Source of the DNA: Armatimonadota bacterium | GTDB lineage: Bacteria > Vulcanimicrobiota > JACPDS01 | Reading direction: 5' to 3' | Assembly: GCA_016183885.1 (NCBI GenBank) | Contig: JACPDS010000078.1 | Location: 1-9,115, forward strand | Length of the DNA: 9,115 nt | Shown here: positions 6,246 through 9,115 of the stretch, piece after piece | How positions within the stretch are numbered: the first letter of the stretch is position 1 | Layout: each line of letters opens with the position of its first letter | The notes under the pieces: generated by a model | Databases searched by the model: none | Told to the model about the DNA's origin: nothing | What the model saw: only the letters and a program-made list of their open reading frames with translations | Program-made: the position numbers and the translations under genes

Positions 6246-7297
6246 AGATTATTTTGTTTAATTTTAATTTGTTCTTCTTCATTATTTAATATTTTTAAGG
6301 CTAATTTAGAAATTTTAACTGGATTAGCTTTTTTTTGCAATAGTTCAGGAACAATTTCTTCTCCATAAATTAAATTGGGGAGCCCCATAAATGGAATTTT
6401 AACCCATAATTTAGAAAAAAAATAATCTAAATAATGCAGTTTATATAAAATTATCATCGGGTTTAAAAAATAAGCGGCTTCTAAAGAAGCGCTTCCTGAA
6501 GCTAAAATTAGAAGTTTAGCTATTTTCATTGCATCCAGAGGGGAATTTACTATTGTTAAAGGGAGATGATTATTTTCAGTAAATTTATAAATTAGATTTT
6601 TTAAATTTATCGATGCCAGAGGTAAAATAAAATGAGCTTTAGGCAATTTTTTAATAATTAAATGCGCGCTTTTTAAAATTATCGGGAGTAAAAATTTTAT
6701 TTCTTGGGCGCGGGAGCCCGGAAAAATTCCAATCGGGATACAATCTTCAGGTAAATTTGCAAGTTTATGGTTCAATTTATTTTTATTTACATTATTTAAT
6801 CGATCTATTAAAGGATGTCCAAAATAATAAACTTTAATTCCGGCTTTTTTATAGGTATTAACCGTAAAAGGAAAAACTGGAACGATATAATCTACTAAAC
6901 CGGCAATATATCTGGCTTTTTTAAGGTTCTCCGACCAAGCGGAAGGAGGGAAGAAATATAAGCTTTTAATTTTATTTTTTTTTGTAAATTCAGCCAATCT
7001 TAAATTAATCGCCGGAGCATCGATAAAAATTACTAAATTTGGGTTTAGAGTTAAAATATGTTTTTTTATTTTTAAAAGTTTAAATAAAAGTCCGGGAATT
7101 TTTTTAAAAGCTTCTATAAATCCAATTGCACCCCAATTAGAACTGTTAAAAAGAAGTTTTACTCCGGAGTTTTGCATTCTAATTCCGCCTATTCCCGATA
7201 CTTCTAAATTAGGGATTTCTTTTTTTAAGGCTATTGCTAATTGAGCTCCCTGCACGTCTCCAGAAACTTCCGCTGAAATAATAAAAATTTTATACAT
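6209..7297 (-). CDS. lpxB: Lipid-A-disaccharide synthase
   Basis: LpxB (GT19) condenses UDP-2,3-diacylglucosamine with 2,3-diacylglucosamine-1-phosphate (lipid X) at the cytoplasmic membrane face, giving the lipid A disaccharide. Motifs in the 362 residues are SAEVSGDVQGAQL (8-20), IDAP (92-95, Asp93 matching E. coli Asp98), FGHPLID (159-165), FPGSR (192-196, Arg196 matching E. coli Arg201), SGSASLEAA (267-275) and LPNLIYGEEIVPELLQ (306-321). Differences from the usual family are IDAPAIN where IDxPDFN is common, and FFPPSAW (115-121) where YVSPxVWAW is common. After VPELLQ only 41 residues remain against 53 in E. coli, and the last ~12 are encoded in the overlap with the next gene, so the usual C-terminal helix looks shortened. 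The ATG at 7297 lies 65 bp after the lpxA stop without a clear Shine-Dalgarno. Placement directly after lpxA supports the call. Confidence 0.92.
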   Translation of the reverse strand: MYKIFIISAEVSGDVQGAQLAIALKKEIPNLEVSGIGGIRMQNSGVKLLFNSSNWGAIGFIEAFKKIPGLLFKLLKIKKHILTLNPNLVIFIDAPAINLRLAEFTKKNKIKSLYFFPPSAWSENLKKARYIAGLVDYIVPVFPFTVNTYKKAGIKVYYFGHPLIDRLNNVNKNKLNHKLANLPEDCIPIGIFPGSRAQEIKFLLPIILKSAHLIIKKLPKAHFILPLASINLKNLIYKFTENNHLPLTIVNSPLDAMKIAKLLILASGSASLEAAYFLNPMIILYKLHYLDYFFSKLWVKIPFMGLPNLIYGEEIVPELLQKKANPVKISKLALKILNNEEEQIKIKQNNLCLIIIKPKTLY

Positions 7298-7362
7298 AAA
7301 AATATGCCGATGTTGGAATTTTATTTTTTGATTTCTAATTATGCATTATTATTATTTTGATT

Positions 7363-8160
7363 TTAATTTATTAAGATTCCCATTTTGGAAGGATTTTTTA
7401 AGAAATTAATTAGCTCATTAATTTCGTTGGTCGGGTTAATTTCTAATTGAATAGCATTAATAGCTTGAGATAAATTTAAATTAGAATGGCAGAGTAATTT
7501 ATAAGCTCGTTTAAGATTATTTCTTTCTAGAAGTGAAATGCCTTTTCTTTTTAATCCTATGGCGTTTATTCCGTAAAGTTTAGCCGGTTGTCCATCGGCA
7601 ATAGCAAAAGGAGGAATATCTTTAACTATTTTGGAATAACCTCCAATCATAGCTAATTTTCCAATTTTTACAAACTGATGAATTCCTACAAATCCTCCGA
7701 TTATTGATTGATTATGGATTTCTACATGCCCTGAAAGCCCGCAGGAATTAGCGATTACTATTTGATTCCCGATAATACAATTATGAGCTATATGAACATA
7801 AGCCATAATTAAATTATTGCTGCCGATTAAAGTTTTGTTTTCTTTTCCGCTTGAGCGGTGAATAGTGACATATTCTCTAATTATATTATTATTCCCGATA
7901 ATTACATAAGTTTTTTCTCCTTTATATTTTAAATCTTGAGGCGGTGTGCCAATGATTGTTCCCGTATAAATATCGCAATTTTCACCAATGGTTGTCCAGC
8001 CTTCGATTAGGACGCTGGAATGGATTTTAGTATTCTTGCCTACTTTTACATTCTTTCCAATAATAGAAAATGGACCAATTTCCACTCCATCTTCTAAAAT
8101 AGCTTGAGAATTTATAATGCTCGAGGGATGAATTTTAATATTTTTTTCACTTTTAACCAT
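7363..8160 (-). CDS. lpxA: Acyl-ACP--UDP-N-acetylglucosamine O-acyltransferase
   Basis: LpxA catalyses the first step of lipid A synthesis, moving a 3-hydroxyacyl chain from ACP onto UDP-GlcNAc in the cytoplasm; it is a homotrimer. The 265 residues are the expected length (E. coli 262). Hexapeptide-repeat left-handed beta-helix sequence fills roughly 10-190, followed by an alpha-helical C-terminus. Family landmarks are IGTPPQDLKYKGE (70-82), IREYVTIHRSS (94-104), and MAYVHIAHNCIIGN (119-132) with catalytic His126 (E. coli His125). Further landmarks are GGFVGIHQFVKIG (155-167) and GINAIGLKRKGIS (197-209). Gly174 matches E. coli Gly173, the hydrocarbon-ruler position, where Gly permits a long (about C14) acyl chain. 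The ATG at 8160 is fixed by GGAG 8 bases upstream and follows the oxidoreductase stop by 2 bp, so the two genes are almost certainly co-transcribed. The substrate could be UDP-GlcNAc3N if the neighbour is GnnA-like. Confidence 0.95.
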   Translation of the reverse strand: MVKSEKNIKIHPSSIINSQAILEDGVEIGPFSIIGKNVKVGKNTKIHSSVLIEGWTTIGENCDIYTGTIIGTPPQDLKYKGEKTYVIIGNNNIIREYVTIHRSSGKENKTLIGSNNLIMAYVHIAHNCIIGNQIVIANSCGLSGHVEIHNQSIIGGFVGIHQFVKIGKLAMIGGYSKIVKDIPPFAIADGQPAKLYGINAIGLKRKGISLLERNNLKRAYKLLCHSNLNLSQAINAIQLEINPTNEINELINFLKNPSKMGILIN

Positions 8161-8162
8161 CC

Positions 8163-9115
8163 TTAAATCTCCATATTTTCTATGAGTTCACCGGCTATTT
8201 TTTTATCTTTGGTAATTTGCATGGAATCAACAATTTGGATGGCTAATTCTAAAGCTTTTTTACCGTCTTCTCCGGTTACTAACGGGGTTCTATTGGTGGC
8301 TACACATTCGGTAAAATGTTCTAATTCCAGCTGTAGAGGTTCTTTTTTCTCAATTTCTATATCTTCAATAATACTTGCCCTGCCATTTTTAGGTGCATGC
8401 ATTACTGATAAGGTTTGATTGATAAAATCTAAATACATAGTTTGTTTCTCTTCAATGATTTTAAGTTTGCGTAATTTTTCTCCGCTGATTCGGCTGGCTA
8501 ATAAATTAGCTATACAGCCGTTCTCGAAGAAAATTCTTACCAAAGCTAAATCTTCAAAGTTAGAATAAAGCGATAACCCATTAGCATGAATATCTACAAT
8601 TGGAGAATTAATAAAAGTGGATAAAATGTCTAAATCATGAATCATTAAATCCCAAACTACCCCTACGTCTAAGTTATAATTTGTGGGGTAAGAATGTCTT
8701 TGAGTTTCGATAAATAAGGGTTTTTTTAAAAGGTTTTTTAAAACTCCAACCGCCGGATTAAATCTTTCTAAATGTCCCACCTGCAAAATCAAATTTTTAT
8801 TTTTAGCTATACTTACTAATTCTTTGGCTTGGTTTAAACTAAGAGTAATTGGCTTCTCTACTAAAACATGAATTCCTTGCTTTAGAAAATCCATAGCGAT
8901 TTGATAATGCAAACTGGTAGGGACAACTATATTAACGGCTTTAACATGTCCAAAAAGTTTTTTATAGTCGGTATAAAAATTAGTGTTATATTTTTTAGAA
9001 AGAATATCTCCTTTGGTTTTATCAATATCTACTAAACCTACTAATTTCACTTGAGACATTTCATCGTAAATTCGGGCATGATGCTGTCCCATATTGCCAA
9101 TTCCTACCACGCCTA
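8163..9115 (-). CDS. Gfo/Idh/MocA-family NAD(P)-dependent oxidoreductase, 5' end off the window
   Basis: At least 317 residues are encoded. Numbered from the GTG at 9110, the sequence shows the dinucleotide-binding motif GIGNMG (3-8), an acidic end to the second strand (VDID, 27-30, favouring NAD), the EKP motif with catalytic Lys (85-87), QVGHLERFNP (110-119), and WDLMIHDLDIL (153-163), which holds the conserved DxxxHD of the C-terminal domain. The GTG at 9110 is probably not the true start: GGC precedes it in frame, extending the first strand (G-V-V-G-I-G), and no stop intervenes before the window edge, so a few N-terminal residues are missing. Gfo/Idh genes beside lpxA are common in several diderm phyla. 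In Acidithiobacillus and Leptospira the equivalent, GnnA, oxidises the 3-OH of UDP-GlcNAc, and the aminotransferase GnnB then makes UDP-GlcNAc3N for LpxA. No GnnB is in the window, so GnnA is a candidate role only. Confidence 0.85.
   Translation of the reverse strand, partial: GVVGIGNMGQHHARIYDEMSQVKLVGLVDIDKTKGDILSKKYNTNFYTDYKKLFGHVKAVNIVVPTSLHYQIAMDFLKQGIHVLVEKPITLSLNQAKELVSIAKNKNLILQVGHLERFNPAVGVLKNLLKKPLFIETQRHSYPTNYNLDVGVVWDLMIHDLDILSTFINSPIVDIHANGLSLYSNFEDLALVRIFFENGCIANLLASRISGEKLRKLKIIEEKQTMYLDFINQTLSVMHAPKNGRASIIEDIEIEKKEPLQLELEHFTECVATNRTPLVTGEDGKKALELAIQIVDSMQITKDKKIAGELIENMEI
8169..8172 (-). promoter_or_regulatory. Shine-Dalgarno site of lpxA
   Basis: GGAG on the minus strand lies 8 bases before the ATG at 8160 and within the last codons of the oxidoreductase gene. 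It is the clearest ribosome binding site in the minus-strand run and fixes the lpxA start. Most other genes in the run lack one, so they may rely on translational coupling. Confidence 0.65.

Noticed and set aside
8182..8418. Plus-strand open frame of 78 residues
   Set aside because: It is antisense to the Gfo/Idh gene; its apparent order is a shadow of that conserved coding sequence.
9108..9110. GTG as the true start of the Gfo/Idh gene
   Set aside because: Starting there would cut into the first strand of the Rossmann fold (G-V-V-G-I-G-N-M-G), and the frame stays open to the window edge, so the gene is better treated as partial.

Overview
This AT-rich window looks like the chromosome of a Gram-negative (diderm) bacterium. 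It carries part of a lipid A (Raetz pathway) operon, including clear lpxA and lpxB genes. The divergence of the proteins, the AT-rich codon use, and the mix of canonical and unusual LpxB-family genes suggest an uncultured lineage such as Omnitrophota or a relative. That placement is inference and weak; nothing in the window fixes the taxon.

Layout. (1) Positions 1-137 are the right end of an IS3-family insertion sequence: the transposase C-terminus and the terminal inverted repeat. It has landed inside a minus-strand gene for a membrane-anchored protein (135-506), which is cut after about 123 residues; the TGA of the IS tip supplies the stop codon. (2) Positions 507-1127 have no gene. They hold two tandem hairpins, each followed by a T-run when read on the minus strand, and a ~260-bp element bounded by imperfect inverted repeats that resembles a MITE. 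(3) Positions 1128-2459 (plus strand) encode a dihydrolipoamide dehydrogenase, without its usual 2-oxoacid dehydrogenase or glycine-cleavage partners in view. (4) Positions 2392-9115 are six tightly packed minus-strand genes. In transcription order they are: a Gfo/Idh/MocA oxidoreductase (running off the right edge), lpxA, lpxB, a 607-residue fusion of an LpxB-like glycosyltransferase with an ICMT/Ste14-type membrane methyltransferase, a small UshA-like metallophosphoesterase, and a second LpxB-related protein (SNGxGED type). The last gene overlaps the end of the dihydrolipoamide dehydrogenase gene tail to tail by 68 bp.

How the genes may work together. LpxA starts lipid A synthesis by acylating UDP-GlcNAc, or UDP-GlcNAc3N if the adjacent oxidoreductase is GnnA-like. 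LpxB makes the tetraacyl disaccharide 1-phosphate. The two further LpxB-like glycosyltransferases and the Ste14-like methyltransferase domain sit where lipid A modification enzymes might be expected. The Leptospira enzyme LmtA, which methylates the lipid A 1-phosphate, is itself a Ste14/ICMT relative, so a lipid A phosphate methylation or glycan-tailoring module is a concrete hypothesis. No LpxH or LpxI is visible; the UshA-like metallophosphoesterase, with an altered GNRE motif, is a speculative stand-in or accessory. The fusion protein and the run of three LpxB-family genes are the most interesting content here.
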